Shown: positions 43,165-56,099 of the stretch, piece after piece
Position numbering within the stretch: the stretch's first letter is position 1
Layout: each line of letters begins with the position of its first letter
Source of the DNA: an uncultured Modestobacter sp.
GTDB taxonomy: Bacteria > Actinomycetota > Actinomycetes > Mycobacteriales > Geodermatophilaceae
Direction: 5' to 3'
Length of the DNA stretch: 64,000 bases
Assembly: GCF_947486615.1 (NCBI RefSeq)
Contig: NZ_CANKUD010000003.1
Location: 434,001 to 498,000 of the forward strand
The notes under the pieces: generated by a model
Told to the model about the DNA's origin: nothing
What the model saw: only the letters and a program-made list of their open reading frames with translations
Database searches by the model: none
Position numbers and translations under genes: made by a program

Positions 43165-43905
43165 GTGGACACCGTCGGTCTGTGGACCGTCTTCGGCAGT
43201 GAAGTCACCGGTACCGCCATCCTGATCCTGCTCGGCGTCGGCGTGGTGGCCAACGTCCTGCTGGCCAAGTCCGGCGGTCTGGGCGGTGGCTACATCGTGA
43301 TCATCTTCGGCTGGGGCCTGGCCGTCTTCGCCGGCGTCTACGCCGCTGCGAGCTCGGGAGCGCACATCAACCCGGCGGTGACCGTCGGGCTCTGGGCCAG
43401 CGGCACCGACGAGTACGCGCCGGGCGTGCCGGTCACGATCACCACGACCCTGGTCTACTTCGCCGGAGAGCTGGTCGGCGCCGTCATCGGCGCGGTGCTC
43501 GCCTGGGCCGCCTACCGCAAGCACTACGAGGCCGAGGAGGACGCCGGCACGATCCTCGGCACCTTCTCCACCGGCCCGGCGATCAAGAGCCCCGTGGACA
43601 ACGTGGTCAGCGAGATCGTCGGCACGTTCGTGCTGGTCTACATCATCCTCCGGTTCGGGGACAGCCCGGCCGAGCTGGGGGCGCTGCCGGTGGCCCTGCT
43701 CGTCGTCGGCATCGGCGCCTCGCTCGGTGGTCCCACCGGCTACGCCATCAACCCGGCTCGTGACCTCGGCCCGCGCATCGCCCACACCCTGCTGCCCATC
43801 AAGAACAAGGGCACCAGCAACTGGGGCTACGCCTGGGTGCCGATCGTCGGCCCGATCATCGGCGCCACGCTCGCCGGCCTGTTCGCCCAGTTCGTCGCCA
43901 TCTGA
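43165..43905 (+). CDS. glpF: Glycerol uptake facilitator (aquaglyceroporin) GlpF
   Basis: 246 residues from the GTG at 43165, with GAGGAGCG upstream; six membrane segments plus two half-helices. Both NPA motifs are present: HINPAVT and AINPARD, the latter with the Asp after Arg that marks glycerol-conducting channels rather than pure water channels. It lets glycerol diffuse across the inner membrane and is trapped by kinase action. It is flanked by glycerol kinase genes on both sides. The 182-bp gap before it holds an operator-like repeat, suggesting its own promoter. Confidence 0.94.
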   Translation: MDTVGLWTVFGSEVTGTAILILLGVGVVANVLLAKSGGLGGGYIVIIFGWGLAVFAGVYAAASSGAHINPAVTVGLWASGTDEYAPGVPVTITTTLVYFAGELVGAVIGAVLAWAAYRKHYEAEEDAGTILGTFSTGPAIKSPVDNVVSEIVGTFVLVYIILRFGDSPAELGALPVALLVVGIGASLGGPTGYAINPARDLGPRIAHTLLPIKNKGTSNWGYAWVPIVGPIIGATLAGLFAQFVAI

Positions 43906-43931
43906 CCCCCCCGTCTCCAGGAGGAACCCCC

Positions 43932-45449
43932 ATGGCCCAGTACGTAGCCGCCATCGACCAGGGCACCACCAGCACCCGCTGCATGCTGTTCGACCACGAC
44001 GGCAAGGTCGTCTCCGTCGGACAGAAGGAGCACGAGCAGATCTTCCCGCGCGCCGGGTGGGTCGAGCACGACGCCAACGAGATCTGGACCAACACCCGCG
44101 AGGTCGTCGGCCAGGCCCTCGCCCGCGGCAACGCCAGCAACTCCGACATCGTCGCCGTCGGCATCACCAACCAGCGGGAGACCGCGGTGGTGTGGGACAA
44201 GACCACCGGTCAGCCGGTCTACAACGCGATCGTCTGGCAGGACACCCGGACGACGAAGATCATCGAGCAGCTCGGCGCCCTCGGCGGCGGCGCCGACCGC
44301 TACAAGGACAAGGTCGGCCTCCCGCTGGCCACCTACTTCGCCGGCCCCAAGGTCCGCTGGATCCTGGACAACGTCGACGGCGCCCGGGAGAAGGCCGAGC
44401 GCGGCGACCTGCTCATGGGCACCATCGACTCCTGGTTGATCTGGAACATGACCGGCGGCGCCGACGGCGGGCTGCACCTCACCGACGTCTCCAACGCCTC
44501 CCGCACCATGCTGATGGACTACCGGACGCTGGCCTGGGACGCCGACATCGCCGGGGAGATGGGCATCCCGATGTCGATGCTCCCGGAGATCCGCTCCAAC
44601 TCCGAGGAGTACGGCAAGGGCCGCAAGGCCGGCTTCCTCGCCGGGGTGCCGATCGCCGGGTCGCTCGGTGACCAGCAGGCGGCCACGTTCGGCCAGGTCT
44701 GCTTCACCAAGGGCATGGCCAAGAACACCTACGGCACCGGCAACTTCATGCTGCTCAACACCGGCGAGGAGGCCGTCCCGTCGCAGAACGGCCTGCTCAC
44801 CACGCTGTGCTACCAGCTCGGCGACGCCAAGCCGGTCTACGCGCTCGAGGGCTCCATCGCGGTCACCGGCTCGCTGGTGCAGTGGGTCCGGGACAACCTG
44901 GGCATGATCAAGAACGCCCCGGAGATCGAGGACCTGGCCCGCTCGGTCGACGACAACGGCGGCGCCTACTTCGTGCCGGCGTTCTCCGGCCTGTTCGCCC
45001 CGCACTGGCGCTCCGACGCCCGCGGTGCCGTCGTCGGGCTGACCCGGTTCGTCAACAAGGGCCACCTGGCCCGCGCCGTCCTGGAGGCCACCGCCTACCA
45101 GACCCGCGAGGTGCTCGACGCGATGAACGCCGACTCCGGCGTCGACCTCACCGAGCTCCGGGTGGACGGCGGCATGGTCGGCAACGAGCTGCTCATGCAG
45201 TTCCAGGCCGACCTGCTCGGCGTCCCGGTGATCCGGCCGCAGATCGCCGAGACGACGGCGCTGGGTGCGGCCTACGCGGCCGGGCTCGCCGTCGGCTTCT
45301 GGTCCGACCTGGACGAGCTCACCGCCAAGTGGGCCGAGGACAAGCGCTGGGAGCCGCAGATGGCCGACGACGAGCGGGAGCGCAACTACCGCAACTGGCA
45401 GAAGGCGGTCACCAAGTCGCTGGACTGGGTGGACGAGGACGTCAGCTGA
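43932..45449 (+). CDS. glpK: Glycerol kinase GlpK (copy 2)
   Basis: 505 residues, FGGY family and the more canonical of the two kinases. [73 protein letters not shown] and [15 protein letters not shown] are standard GlpK motifs. ATG at 43932 with AGGAGG about 6 bases upstream, a stronger ribosome site than that of copy 1. Located 26 bp after glpF, so the pair is co-transcribed and it is probably the main kinase for imported glycerol. A strong hairpin follows. Confidence 0.96.
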   Translation: MAQYVAAIDQGTTSTRCMLFDHDGKVVSVGQKEHEQIFPRAGWVEHDANEIWTNTREVVGQALARGNASNSDIVAVGITNQRETAVVWDKTTGQPVYNAIVWQDTRTTKIIEQLGALGGGADRYKDKVGLPLATYFAGPKVRWILDNVDGAREKAERGDLLMGTIDSWLIWNMTGGADGGLHLTDVSNASRTMLMDYRTLAWDADIAGEMGIPMSMLPEIRSNSEEYGKGRKAGFLAGVPIAGSLGDQQAATFGQVCFTKGMAKNTYGTGNFMLLNTGEEAVPSQNGLLTTLCYQLGDAKPVYALEGSIAVTGSLVQWVRDNLGMIKNAPEIEDLARSVDDNGGAYFVPAFSGLFAPHWRSDARGAVVGLTRFVNKGHLARAVLEATAYQTREVLDAMNADSGVDLTELRVDGGMVGNELLMQFQADLLGVPVIRPQIAETTALGAAYAAGLAVGFWSDLDELTAKWAEDKRWEPQMADDERERNYRNWQKAVTKSLDWVDEDVS

Positions 45450-45462
45450 CGCCTCCTGGTCA

Positions 45463-45506
45463 GCAGCGCAGGCCCGTCGGAGTCCACTCCGGCGGGCCTG
45501 CGCTGC
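45463..45506. terminator. Strong bidirectional hairpin after glpK copy 2
   Basis: GCAGCGCAGGCCCG pairs perfectly with CGGGCCTGCGCTGC, continuing through CGGAGT/ACTCCG to a 2-nt loop (about 21 bp of stem). It sits between convergent glpK and tetR. Confidence 0.85.
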
Positions 45507-45519
45507 GTCCGGGCGCAGC

Positions 45520-46116
45520 TCAGTGGACGGCGGACCGCGTGGGCTGGGTTGCCGACCCGGCGCACAGGCCGCGGTCGACGAGGTCCACGAGCCACTCGAA
45601 GCTCTCGTCGGTGCCGGTGGCCCACTGGAAGCCGCCGCCGGCCTCGATGGTGGCGAAGCCGTGGAAGACGCTCCGCATCGCACGCAGGGCGTGGGTCGTG
45701 TCGGCCGGCGCGATGTCGTAGCCGCGGAGCACAGCGCTGAACGGCTCGAGCAGCCGCGCCGCGGCGAGGGCGATCGGGTCCTCGGGTCCGGTGGGCTCGA
45801 GGCCGATGGTGGCGGCGTACCGGCCGGGGTGGGCCACGACGAAGGCGCGCAGCGCCCGGGCCGCAGCCCGCAGGGCGTCGCGGCCGGCGAGGCCCTGGAT
45901 GGCGGCGCCGATCGCGCCCGCGGCCTCGTCCAGGGCGAGCGCAGCGATGCGCCGGTTGAGGTCGTCCTGGCCGGCCACGTGCTTGTACAGCGACGGGGTG
46001 CGCACGCCGAGCCGCTCGGCCAGCCGGCCCATGGTGAGCCCGGCGAAGCCGATCTCGTCGGCGAGGTCGGCGCCGGCCGCGACGACCGCGGCCGTACCGA
46101 GACCGGCCCTAGGCAC
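45520..46116 (-). CDS. TetR family regulator
   Basis: 198 residues from the GTG at 46116, overlapping the hydrolase stop by 8 bp. HTH: VVAAGADLADEIGFAGLTMGRLAERLGVRTPSLYKHVAGQDDL in pattern, the SLYKHV turn being typical. The C-terminal domain is of the WHG-containing type (FHGFATIEAGGGF). It is co-transcribed behind an alpha/beta hydrolase gene, so it probably represses the pair through a site such as 46969-46981 upstream of the hydrolase. Effector unknown. Confidence 0.85.
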   Translation of the reverse strand: MPRAGLGTAAVVAAGADLADEIGFAGLTMGRLAERLGVRTPSLYKHVAGQDDLNRRIAALALDEAAGAIGAAIQGLAGRDALRAAARALRAFVVAHPGRYAATIGLEPTGPEDPIALAAARLLEPFSAVLRGYDIAPADTTHALRAMRSVFHGFATIEAGGGFQWATGTDESFEWLVDLVDRGLCAGSATQPTRSAVH

Positions 46117-46942
46117 GCGCGCCGGCCAGGAAGGTGAGCATCGCGGTGCCCACCTCGGCGGGGAACTGGACGTGCGGGTAGTGCCCGGCCCCCTCGACCA
46201 TCTCCAGGCGGCCCAGACCGGTGGGCAGGGCGGCGACGATGGCCTCACCCTCGGCCTGCGGCGACACCCAGTCACAGTCGGCGCTGCCCTGCACGACCAG
46301 CACCGGGCAGCGGACGTCGCGGAGCTGCTCCCCGGCCTCGACGGGGCTGGTCTTGCCCATCCCCTGCAGGGCCTTCATCCGGCCCGGCTCGGCGAGCATC
46401 GCGGTGATCTGGTCCAGCCGGGTGTCCCAGTCGGCGGGCTTGGTGCCGGGGTAGGCGACGTCGAGGTACTTCACCCACTGCTTCGTGCTGCCGAGCACAG
46501 CGGTGGCGAGCAGGTGGCGCATGCCGCGGCGGTAGGAGGCCACCCGCAGGTCGCCGAGGCTCATCGACTGCTTGCGGGTGAACGGCGCGAGCTCGACCAC
46601 CGCGGTCACCAGCTCCGGGGCCGTCGCTGCGGCGATGGTGACCGCGCCACCGGCGATGGAGTGACCGACCAGCACGGCCGGGCCGCCCAGGTGGCGCACC
46701 AGGGCGAGGAGGTCACCGGCGATGTCGGTGCGCGACCAGGACGGCCACTCGGCGCTGGACTCCCCGCAGCCGCGCAGGTCCATGGCGGCGACCCGGTAGC
46801 CGGCGTCGACGAGGGCGGGGACGAGGAAGCGGTAGGCCTCGCGACTGTCGCCCATGCCGTGGGCGAGCACCACGAGGGGACCGGTCGTGCCGGTCAGGTC
46901 GTAGGCGAGCGTGCCGCCGTCGACGGTGAGGAACTCGGTCAT
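46109..46942 (-). CDS. Alpha/beta hydrolase
   Basis: 277 residues. VVLAHGMGDSREAYR (oxyanion hole), AAMDLRGCGESS, nucleophile Ser in VGHSIAGGAVTIA, Asp in VVQGSADCDWV and catalytic His in VEGAGHYPHVQFP complete the triad. Relatives include esterases, haloalkane-type and epoxide-type hydrolases; the substrate is not evident. ATG at 46942 with a GGAGGC site. The tetR gene follows with overlap, so expression is probably autoregulated by that repressor. Confidence 0.88.
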   Translation of the reverse strand: MTEFLTVDGGTLAYDLTGTTGPLVVLAHGMGDSREAYRFLVPALVDAGYRVAAMDLRGCGESSAEWPSWSRTDIAGDLLALVRHLGGPAVLVGHSIAGGAVTIAAATAPELVTAVVELAPFTRKQSMSLGDLRVASYRRGMRHLLATAVLGSTKQWVKYLDVAYPGTKPADWDTRLDQITAMLAEPGRMKALQGMGKTSPVEAGEQLRDVRCPVLVVQGSADCDWVSPQAEGEAIVAALPTGLGRLEMVEGAGHYPHVQFPAEVGTAMLTFLAGARA

Positions 46943-46968
46943 GACTGCCTCCAGTTGGCTTAGTGCGT

Positions 46969-46981
46969 TAGCTAGAAGCTA
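46969..46981. promoter_or_regulatory. TAGCT-AGA-AGCTA operator candidate
   Basis: 5-3-5 inverted repeat within an unusually AT-rich tract of repeated TTAG/CTAG units (46960-46991), 27 bp upstream of the hydrolase-tetR operon. Probable target of the TetR protein. Confidence 0.45.
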
Positions 46982-47232
46982 GCATCATTAGCCAGCATGT
47001 CAACGGCTCGCCGCCCGACCATGCGGCCGACCCTCGTCACCTCCGTGGGCTCGCCGCGCCCCGGTGCCGGAGCAGAGGGATCACCCGGCGAGAACCGGCG
47101 TCTGACCTGCGGGGATGGGTGAGCACCTGGTAACGCGAACGTCATCGGGCCCGGCTGGACAACCGTTCCCACGCACCGATGCTCCAGGGTGCAGGCCGGA
47201 CCCGACCGGCTGCACGGACGAGCGGAGCAGCG

Positions 47233-48246
47233 GTGCCGGAGAGAGTCGTCGCCCTGGCCGAGGCGGTCGACGCCCAGTCGTCGTCCCGGCTGCGCGATCT
47301 GGACACCATCGCCCGGATGACCCGGATGCTGGCCCTCAACGCCCTCGTCGAGGCGGCACGCGCCGGCGAGGCCGGCCGGGGCTTCGCGGTGGTGGCCGAG
47401 GAGGTCAAGCAGATCGCCGAGCGGGCCGCGGCGATCAGCACCGGGCTGTCGGAGGAGCTCGGCCCGACCGTCGCCGAGCTGCGCGACCTCGGCGCCCAGC
47501 TGGTCTCCCAGGTGCGCGGGCAGCGGCTGGCCGACCTGGCGCTCAACGCCATCGAGCTGGTCGACCGCAACCTGTACGAGCGCACCTGCGACGTCCGCTG
47601 GTGGGCCACCGACGCCGCCGTCGTCGATGCCGCCTCCTCTCCGACCCCACACACGCTGGCCACGGTCACCCAGCGGCTCGGCGTCATCCTGCGCAACTAC
47701 ACCGTCTACCTGGACCTCTGGGTCACCGACGCCGCCGGCCGGGTGCTGGCCAACGCCGCCCCCGCCCGCTGGCCCGGCGTGGTCGGCAGTGACGTCAGCG
47801 ACCAGCGCTGGTTCCGCGACGCGCTGGCCACGCCCGACGGGGACGCTTACGCCGTGGAGGACGTCCGGGAGTCACCGGAGCTGGGCTCGGCGGTCGCCAC
47901 CTACGCCACCGCGGTGCGCCGGGACGGCGAGACCGACGGCGAGGTGATCGGCGCGCTCGGCGTCTTCTTCGACTGGGCGCCGCAGACGCAGGCGATCCTG
48001 GACGGGCTGCGGCTGGCCGACGACGAGCGCGCCCGCACCCGCGCGCTGCTGCTCGACGCCACCGGCCTGGTGCTCGCCGCCTCCGACGGCCAGGGCGTGC
48101 TCACCGAGCGGCTGGAGCTGCGCACCGGCGGCGAGACGACCGGCGCCTACCCCGACGGCGACCGCACCGTCGGCTTCGCCCGCACCCCCGGCTACGAGAC
48201 CTACCAGGGCCTCGGCTGGTACGGCGTGCTGATCCAGACCCGCTGA
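47233..48246 (+). CDS. Soluble chemoreceptor-like protein with reversed domain order (MCP tip then Cache)
   Basis: 337 residues from the GTG at 47233. The first about 95 residues are a shortened methyl-accepting domain centred on the hairpin tip ([20 protein letters not shown] then [16 protein letters not shown]); a helical region follows; residues about 165-337 resemble a Cache sensor ([21 protein letters not shown], then [12 protein letters not shown]). There is no signal peptide, membrane segment or HAMP. Conventional receptors have Cache first and tip last. It is distant from the che block. It may sense a cytoplasmic ligand and join arrays, or act on a separate partner. Confidence 0.78.
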   Translation: MPERVVALAEAVDAQSSSRLRDLDTIARMTRMLALNALVEAARAGEAGRGFAVVAEEVKQIAERAAAISTGLSEELGPTVAELRDLGAQLVSQVRGQRLADLALNAIELVDRNLYERTCDVRWWATDAAVVDAASSPTPHTLATVTQRLGVILRNYTVYLDLWVTDAAGRVLANAAPARWPGVVGSDVSDQRWFRDALATPDGDAYAVEDVRESPELGSAVATYATAVRRDGETDGEVIGALGVFFDWAPQTQAILDGLRLADDERARTRALLLDATGLVLAASDGQGVLTERLELRTGGETTGAYPDGDRTVGFARTPGYETYQGLGWYGVLIQTR

Positions 48247-48255
48247 CCCACCCGT

Positions 48256-48279
48256 CCGCCAAAATGGCCATTTTGGCGG
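48256..48279. repeat. Palindromic repeat, copy 2
   Basis: 24-bp perfect palindrome CCGCCAAAATGG/CCATTTTGGCGG, 9 bp after the chemoreceptor-like gene stop. It shares its core with 32132-32169 and 49196-49237. Confidence 0.85.
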
Positions 48280-48343
48280 GATGAGGCCGGGCCCTGTGGA
48301 CGGCGGGAGCGGCGACTCGCCCATCCGCGGCACTCTCTGCGGC

Positions 48344-49204
48344 GTGCCGCGCGACACCCATCTCACCGGGATCTTCATCGGCAGCCATGCCATCGCCGAG
48401 GGGCGGCTGACTCGGGAGCGACTGCGCACCCTGGGCTACCGGCGGCTCGTGCAGGGCGTCTACGCAGATCCCGCACTGGACGTCGACCACCGGGTCCGCG
48501 CCTCCGGCGTCGCGCTGCTGCTGCCCCCGGGGACGGCGATCGGGGGCCATTCGGCGGCGGCCTGGCACGGCGCACCGTTCGCCGGCGCCCAGGATGCGGT
48601 GACCGTCGTCCGGCCGGCGGACATCGAGTGGAAGGGCCCTCGGCAGGTGCGAGTGCACCGAACCGATCTCCGGGTGGACGACGTCCAGCAGGTGGACGGT
48701 GTACCGATCACCACGCCGCTACGCACCGCCTGGGACGTCGCCACCCTGGAGCCGCTGGGCACCGCCGTGGCAGCACTCGACGCGATGGCCCGGCGCGGGA
48801 CGGTGAGCCTCCCCGAACTGGTGCAGCTCGCCGAACGAGGCACCGGCCGCTGGGGGGTCACGCGAGTACGACGTGCGATCCCGCTGGTCGACCCGCGAGC
48901 GGAGTCGGCGCCGGAATCGAGGGTGCGCGTCGCATTCGAGCTCGCCGGGCTCACCCCCGAGCCCCAGTTCCAGGTGTTCCACCGCGGCGACTTCCTGGCC
49001 AGGGTGGACTTCGCATGGCCGGAGGTGAAGCTCATCGTCGAGTACGAGGGCGCCCACCACTTCGATGCAGAGAAGATCGTCGCGGACGACCGGCGCTACG
49101 CGGACCTGGTCGCTGCCGGCTGGCGGATCATCCGGCTCAGCGCCGCGGACCTGCGCGACCTGGACTCCGTCGTCCGTCGAGTCTGCGAGGCCCTCGCCCA
49201 CTGA
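48344..49204 (+). CDS. DUF559/Vsr-like endonuclease-domain protein with N-terminal AbiEi-like region
   Basis: 286 residues from the GTG at 48344; an ATG at 48281 abutting the palindrome is an alternative. The first part (RERLRTLGYRRLVQGVYADP, then AAWHGAP) resembles the winged-helix region of AbiEi-type proteins; the C-terminal part has a Vsr/DUF559-like nuclease core: RVDFAWPEVKLIVEYEGAHHF (Asp and Glu in the expected PD-ExK spacing), RYADLVAAGWRIIRLS. Such proteins are widespread in actinobacteria and uncharacterised. No antitoxin partner is adjacent. It is bracketed by two copies of the same palindrome. Confidence 0.75.
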   Translation: MPRDTHLTGIFIGSHAIAEGRLTRERLRTLGYRRLVQGVYADPALDVDHRVRASGVALLLPPGTAIGGHSAAAWHGAPFAGAQDAVTVVRPADIEWKGPRQVRVHRTDLRVDDVQQVDGVPITTPLRTAWDVATLEPLGTAVAALDAMARRGTVSLPELVQLAERGTGRWGVTRVRRAIPLVDPRAESAPESRVRVAFELAGLTPEPQFQVFHRGDFLARVDFAWPEVKLIVEYEGAHHFDAEKIVADDRRYADLVAAGWRIIRLSAADLRDLDSVVRRVCEALAH

Positions 49205-49237
49205 CCGCCAAAATGGCCATTTTGGCGGTCAGTGGGC
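49196..49237. repeat. Palindromic repeat, copy 3 (bidirectional terminator candidate)
   Basis: 42-bp perfect palindrome with core GCCAAAATGGCCATTTTGGC. It includes the stop codon of the nuclease-like gene (49202-49204) and ends 3 bp before the convergent pgm stop. Confidence 0.88.
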
Positions 49238-49240
49238 TGG

Positions 49241-50875
49241 TCAGCCGGCCAGGGCGGCGGAGACGACGGCCTTGGCCTCCTCCTGGACCTGGGCGAGGTG
49301 GTCGGGGCCCTGGAAGGACTCGGCGTAGACCTTGTAGACGTCCTCGGTGCCGGACGGGCGGGCGGCGAACCAGGCGTTCTCGGTGGTGACCTTCAGCCCG
49401 CCGATCGCGGCGCCGTTGCCGGGCGCCGTCGTCAGCTTGGCGGTGATCGGCTCGCCGGCCAGCTCGGTGGCGGTGACGGCCTCCGGGGAGAGCTTGCCGA
49501 GGGCGGCCTTCTCCTCCCGGGTGGCCGCGGCGTCGACCCGCGCGTAGGCCGAGGCGCCGAACTTTTCCGTCAGTGACGCATGCAGCTGCGACGGCGAGCT
49601 CCCGGTCACCGCCTGGATCTCCGAGGCCAGCAGGGCGAGCAGGATGCCGTCCTTGTCCGTCGTCCACACCCCGCCGTCGCGGCGGAGGAAGGACGCGCCC
49701 GCCGACTCCTCGCCGCCGAAGCCGACCGACCCGTCGAGCAGCCCGGGCACGAACCACTTGAACCCGACCGGCACCTCGACCAGCTCCCGGCCGAGGTCGG
49801 CGACCACCCGGTCGATCAGGGACGACGACACCAGCGTCTTGCCGACCGCGGTCGAGGCGCCCCAGCCGTCGCGGTGGGTGAACAGGTAGGAGATCGCCAC
49901 GGCGAGGAAGTGGTTGGGGTTCATCAGCCCGCCGTCGGGGGTGACGATGCCGTGCCGGTCGGCGTCGGCGTCGTTGCCGGTGGCGACCTGGAACTGGTCC
50001 TTCGCACCGATCAGCGAGGCCATCGCCGAGGGGGAGGAGCAGTCCATCCGGATCTTGCCGTCCCAGTCCAGCGTCATGAACCGCCACGTCGGATCCACCA
50101 GCGGGTTGACCACGGTCAGGTCGAGCCGGTGCCGCTCGGCGATCGCACCCCAGTAGTCGACGCTCGCCCCGCCCAGCGGGTCGGCACCGATCCGCACGCC
50201 CGCGGCCCGGACGGCGTCCAGGTCGAGCACGCTCGGCAGGTCGTCGACGTAGGTGCCCAGGAAGTCGTAGGACTGTGCCGCGGCCCGGGCCCGGGCGAAC
50301 GGGACGCGGCGCACCCCGTCCAGCCCGGCGGCCAGCAGCTCGTTGGCCCGCTTCGCGATCCAGCCGGTGGCGTCGGTGTCGGCCGGGCCGCCCGAGGGCG
50401 GGTTGTACTTGAAGCCGCCGTCCCGGGGCGGGTTGTGCGACGGGGTGACGACGATGCCGTCGGCCAGCCCGCTGGTCTTCCCCCGGTTGGCCCGCAGGAT
50501 TGCGTGGCTGACCGCCGGGGTGGGGGTGTAGCGGTCGGCGGCGTCGACCAGCACGGTGACGTCGTTGGCGGCCAGCACCTCCAGAGCGCTCGCCCAGGCC
50601 GGCTCGGACAGCCCGTGGGTGTCCCGGCCGACGAACAGCGGGCCGTCGTACCCCTGCTGTGCGCGGTACTCGCAGATCGCCTGGGTGGTGGCCAGGATGT
50701 GCGGCTCGTTGAACGCGCCGTCCAGCGAGGACCCGCGGTGCCCCGACGTCCCGAACACCACCTGCTGCGCCACGTCGGCCGGGTCCGGCTGCACCGTGTA
50801 GTAGGCGGTGACCAGGTGCGGGACGTCGACCAGGTCGGAGGGCTGGGCCGGCTGGCCGGCGCGCTCGGAGCTCAT
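49241..50875 (-). CDS. pgm: Phosphoglucomutase (alpha-D-glucose phosphate-specific)
   Basis: 544 residues, standard for the Pgm subgroup. [12 protein letters not shown] near residue 40, the catalytic phosphoserine loop in [11 protein letters not shown], metal-binding [12 protein letters not shown], sugar-binding [10 protein letters not shown] and phosphate-binding [15 protein letters not shown] are all present. It interconverts glucose-1-phosphate and glucose-6-phosphate, linking glycogen, trehalose and cell-wall sugar synthesis. ATG start at 50875; divergent from the SNF2 helicase gene with 76 bp between. Confidence 0.96.
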   Translation of the reverse strand: MSSERAGQPAQPSDLVDVPHLVTAYYTVQPDPADVAQQVVFGTSGHRGSSLDGAFNEPHILATTQAICEYRAQQGYDGPLFVGRDTHGLSEPAWASALEVLAANDVTVLVDAADRYTPTPAVSHAILRANRGKTSGLADGIVVTPSHNPPRDGGFKYNPPSGGPADTDATGWIAKRANELLAAGLDGVRRVPFARARAAAQSYDFLGTYVDDLPSVLDLDAVRAAGVRIGADPLGGASVDYWGAIAERHRLDLTVVNPLVDPTWRFMTLDWDGKIRMDCSSPSAMASLIGAKDQFQVATGNDADADRHGIVTPDGGLMNPNHFLAVAISYLFTHRDGWGASTAVGKTLVSSSLIDRVVADLGRELVEVPVGFKWFVPGLLDGSVGFGGEESAGASFLRRDGGVWTTDKDGILLALLASEIQAVTGSSPSQLHASLTEKFGASAYARVDAAATREEKAALGKLSPEAVTATELAGEPITAKLTTAPGNGAAIGGLKVTTENAWFAARPSGTEDVYKVYAESFQGPDHLAQVQEEAKAVVSAALAG

Positions 50876-50939
50876 GTGCTGATCTTCGCGCCGGAGCCCC
50901 GCTGACCGCGACCCGGGTCGCCCTGTCGGTGCCCCGCCG

Positions 50940-50945
50940 TAGCCT
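50940..50945 (+). promoter_or_regulatory. -10 box of a leaderless transcript (SNF2 gene)
   Basis: TAGCCT ends 6 nt before the GTG at 50952, the same spacing as the LOV phosphatase promoter. No ribosome site is present. Confidence 0.5.
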
Positions 50946-50951
50946 GATCGG

Positions 50952-54216
<3,265 letters not shown>

Positions 54217-54224
<8 letters not shown>

Positions 54225-54669
54225 CCGGGTCGTCCAGCCCGGCCCACCGGCGGAGCGCCGCGGCCTGGGCTGCGGCAACCTCGTACTGCAACGCCCTGCC
54301 GGGCAGGTCGATCGTCTCGCCGTCCTGCAGGGTCAGACGGAGGCCGTAGGCGCCCAGGTACTTGGCCTGCACGTCGTCGATCTGCGCCCGGTGGATCGCC
54401 CGGGTGCAGAAGGTGCTGCGGCGCAGGACCAGCGCCTCCTCGGTGACGGACTGGACATGTGGTCGGGGGCTGAACCACCACAGCGCCGCATACGCGAGCG
54501 CGAGCACGACCTGGGCGGACCCCACCCAGACGTTCCCGCCCGCCAACTGGAGGGCAGCCAGGACCAACCACACCACGGCGAACATGCCCAGCACCCACTG
54601 CCGTCGACCCCGGAGCTCGGCGAGCAGCTCCACGTCCGCCGTCCCGGTCCGGGTTGTCGCGTCGTCCAC
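54217..54669 (-). CDS. Small membrane protein of unknown function (PH-like C-terminus)
   Basis: 150 residues, GTG at 54669. A polar N-terminus, two membrane helices about 27-45 and 48-66, then a soluble C-terminal part (EEALVLRRSTFCTRAIHRAQIDDVQ in pattern, LRLTLQDGETIDLPGRAL) that resembles the bacterial PH-like domain seen in YdbT/DUF304-type proteins. No assignment is possible beyond that. Its end overlaps the helicase end by 8 bp on the opposite strand. Confidence 0.65.
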
Positions 54670-54771
54670 GAGGTGATCATGGCGGCTGGGTCAACCCCGG
54701 CGTGGGGAGATGACGTCCGGCCCCTTCCAGCTGACCGGTGCAGCGGGTCGACCCGGGCCGGGAGGACGCGG

Positions 54772-55179
54772 TCAGGTCCGGCGCGGGGCGCCGCGGTAGG
54801 TGCCCAGGCTCCAGAGGTTGCCCTCCGGGTCGCGCAGCGAGGACTCCCGGCCGCCGTGCGGCGGGTCGTTCGGCTCGCGCACCGACACCGCGCCGGCGGC
54901 GACCGCGCGGACGTGCAGCGCGTCGACGTCGGCGGTGACCAGGTAGGCCGCCGCGGTGCCGGGCCTGGCCGGCCAGCCGTCGTCCGGGTCGTCGCGCACC
55001 GAGCCGAGCATCACCCCGCCCCCGGGCGGCCAGGCCAGCTCGGCGTGCGCGACGCCGCCTGCGCCGTCCGGCACCACCAACACCTCGGCGAAGCCGAGCG
55101 CGTCGACGAGGAAGCGGATCAGACCGTGCGCGTTGCGGGCGCGGAAGGCGGGCCAGACGGTGGGCGGGGGAGTCGTCAT
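54772..55179 (-). CDS. VOC/glyoxalase superfamily protein
   Basis: 135 residues, ATG at 55179. Paired beta-alpha-beta-beta-beta modules: FRARNAHGLIRFLVDALGFAE in pattern, HAELAWPPGGGVMLGSV, then AYLVTADVDALHVRAVAAGAVSV and SLRDPEGNLWSLGTY, whose DPEGNLW is typical of bleomycin-resistance/PhnB-like members. Function may be resistance, dioxygenase or isomerase. The start overlaps the araC stop by 4 bp, so it is co-expressed with and probably regulated by that AraC-type protein. Confidence 0.85.
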   Translation of the reverse strand: MTTPPPTVWPAFRARNAHGLIRFLVDALGFAEVLVVPDGAGGVAHAELAWPPGGGVMLGSVRDDPDDGWPARPGTAAAYLVTADVDALHVRAVAAGAVSVREPNDPPHGGRESSLRDPEGNLWSLGTYRGAPRRT

Positions 55180-56066
55180 GCCCGTGAGGGTGGCCCGCCG
55201 GCCGACGTCCCGTCTTGGACGAATCGGAGCAGCTCGTCGGCGTCGGGGCGCAGCAGCTGGTGCTCGGCGGCCAGCCAGCGGCGCGGTGGCAGCCCGGCCA
55301 GCGCCCGCCACTCGCGGGTCAGGTGCGACTGGTCGGCGTAGCCGTGCCCGGCGGCCAGGACGGCGAGGTCGGGGGAGCGCCCCCGGGCCACCGCGGCGGC
55401 CAGCCGCCGCCGGGCGACGGAGAAACGGGCCACCCGGGCAGCTTCCTTGGGTGTCAGGCCGAACTCGGCGGTGAACCGCTGCCGCAGGTGCCGCTCGGAC
55501 CAGCCGACCCGCGCCGCGACGGCAGCGACCCCGAGCCGGCCGGCGGCCCGGGTCGTCAGCGCCCAGGCCTCGGCCAGCTCGGGCGCAGGCAGCGCGGGAC
55601 GGTCGGGCAGCAACCGCAGCAGCGCCGCGTCGAGGGCGGCGAACCGGGCCGGCCAGCCGGTCGCGGCCCGCAGCCGGTCCAGCAGCTCGGCAGCCGCCGG
55701 GCCGAGCAGGTCGGCGAGCTCGACGTCCAGCGAGGCCAGGGCGCCCGCCGGCACGCCCAGCAGCGCCCGCGCACCCAGCGGGGTCAGCGACAGCTGGACG
55801 CCGAACTGCCGGGTGCCGGTGGCGATGAGCGCCGGCGCGGTGTGCAGCCCACCGACCAGCGCATCGTGGGCACTCCCGGCCTGACCGGGGTCGGGGTGGG
55901 CGGCCATCACCAGCGGCTCGTCCAGGGGCAGCACCAGGGTGAGGTGCGGCGAGGGCAGCCCCCGGTGCAGCGTCGGGGTCAACCCCTCGTGCCGGTAGCC
56001 GACCACCTCGGCGACGAACGGCCGCAGCACGGCCGGCGGACGGTGCACCACCGACTCCGCCAGCAC
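55176..56066 (-). CDS. AraC family transcriptional regulator
   Basis: 296 residues, GTG at 56066. The C-terminal AraC HTH pair is clear: GVAAVAARVGWSERHLRQRFTAEFGLTPKEAARVARFSVARRRL in pattern, then LAVLAAGHGYADQSHLTREWRALAGLPPRRWL. The N-terminal half is an unclassified sensor-like domain as in DUF6597/AraC proteins. The 4-bp overlap with the VOC gene makes that the obvious target. Confidence 0.88.
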   Translation of the reverse strand: MLAESVVHRPPAVLRPFVAEVVGYRHEGLTPTLHRGLPSPHLTLVLPLDEPLVMAAHPDPGQAGSAHDALVGGLHTAPALIATGTRQFGVQLSLTPLGARALLGVPAGALASLDVELADLLGPAAAELLDRLRAATGWPARFAALDAALLRLLPDRPALPAPELAEAWALTTRAAGRLGVAAVAARVGWSERHLRQRFTAEFGLTPKEAARVARFSVARRRLAAAVARGRSPDLAVLAAGHGYADQSHLTREWRALAGLPPRRWLAAEHQLLRPDADELLRFVQDGTSAGGPPSRA

Positions 56067-56099
56067 CGGCCCAGCATGTCCCTGCTCCGGGCCGGGCGA

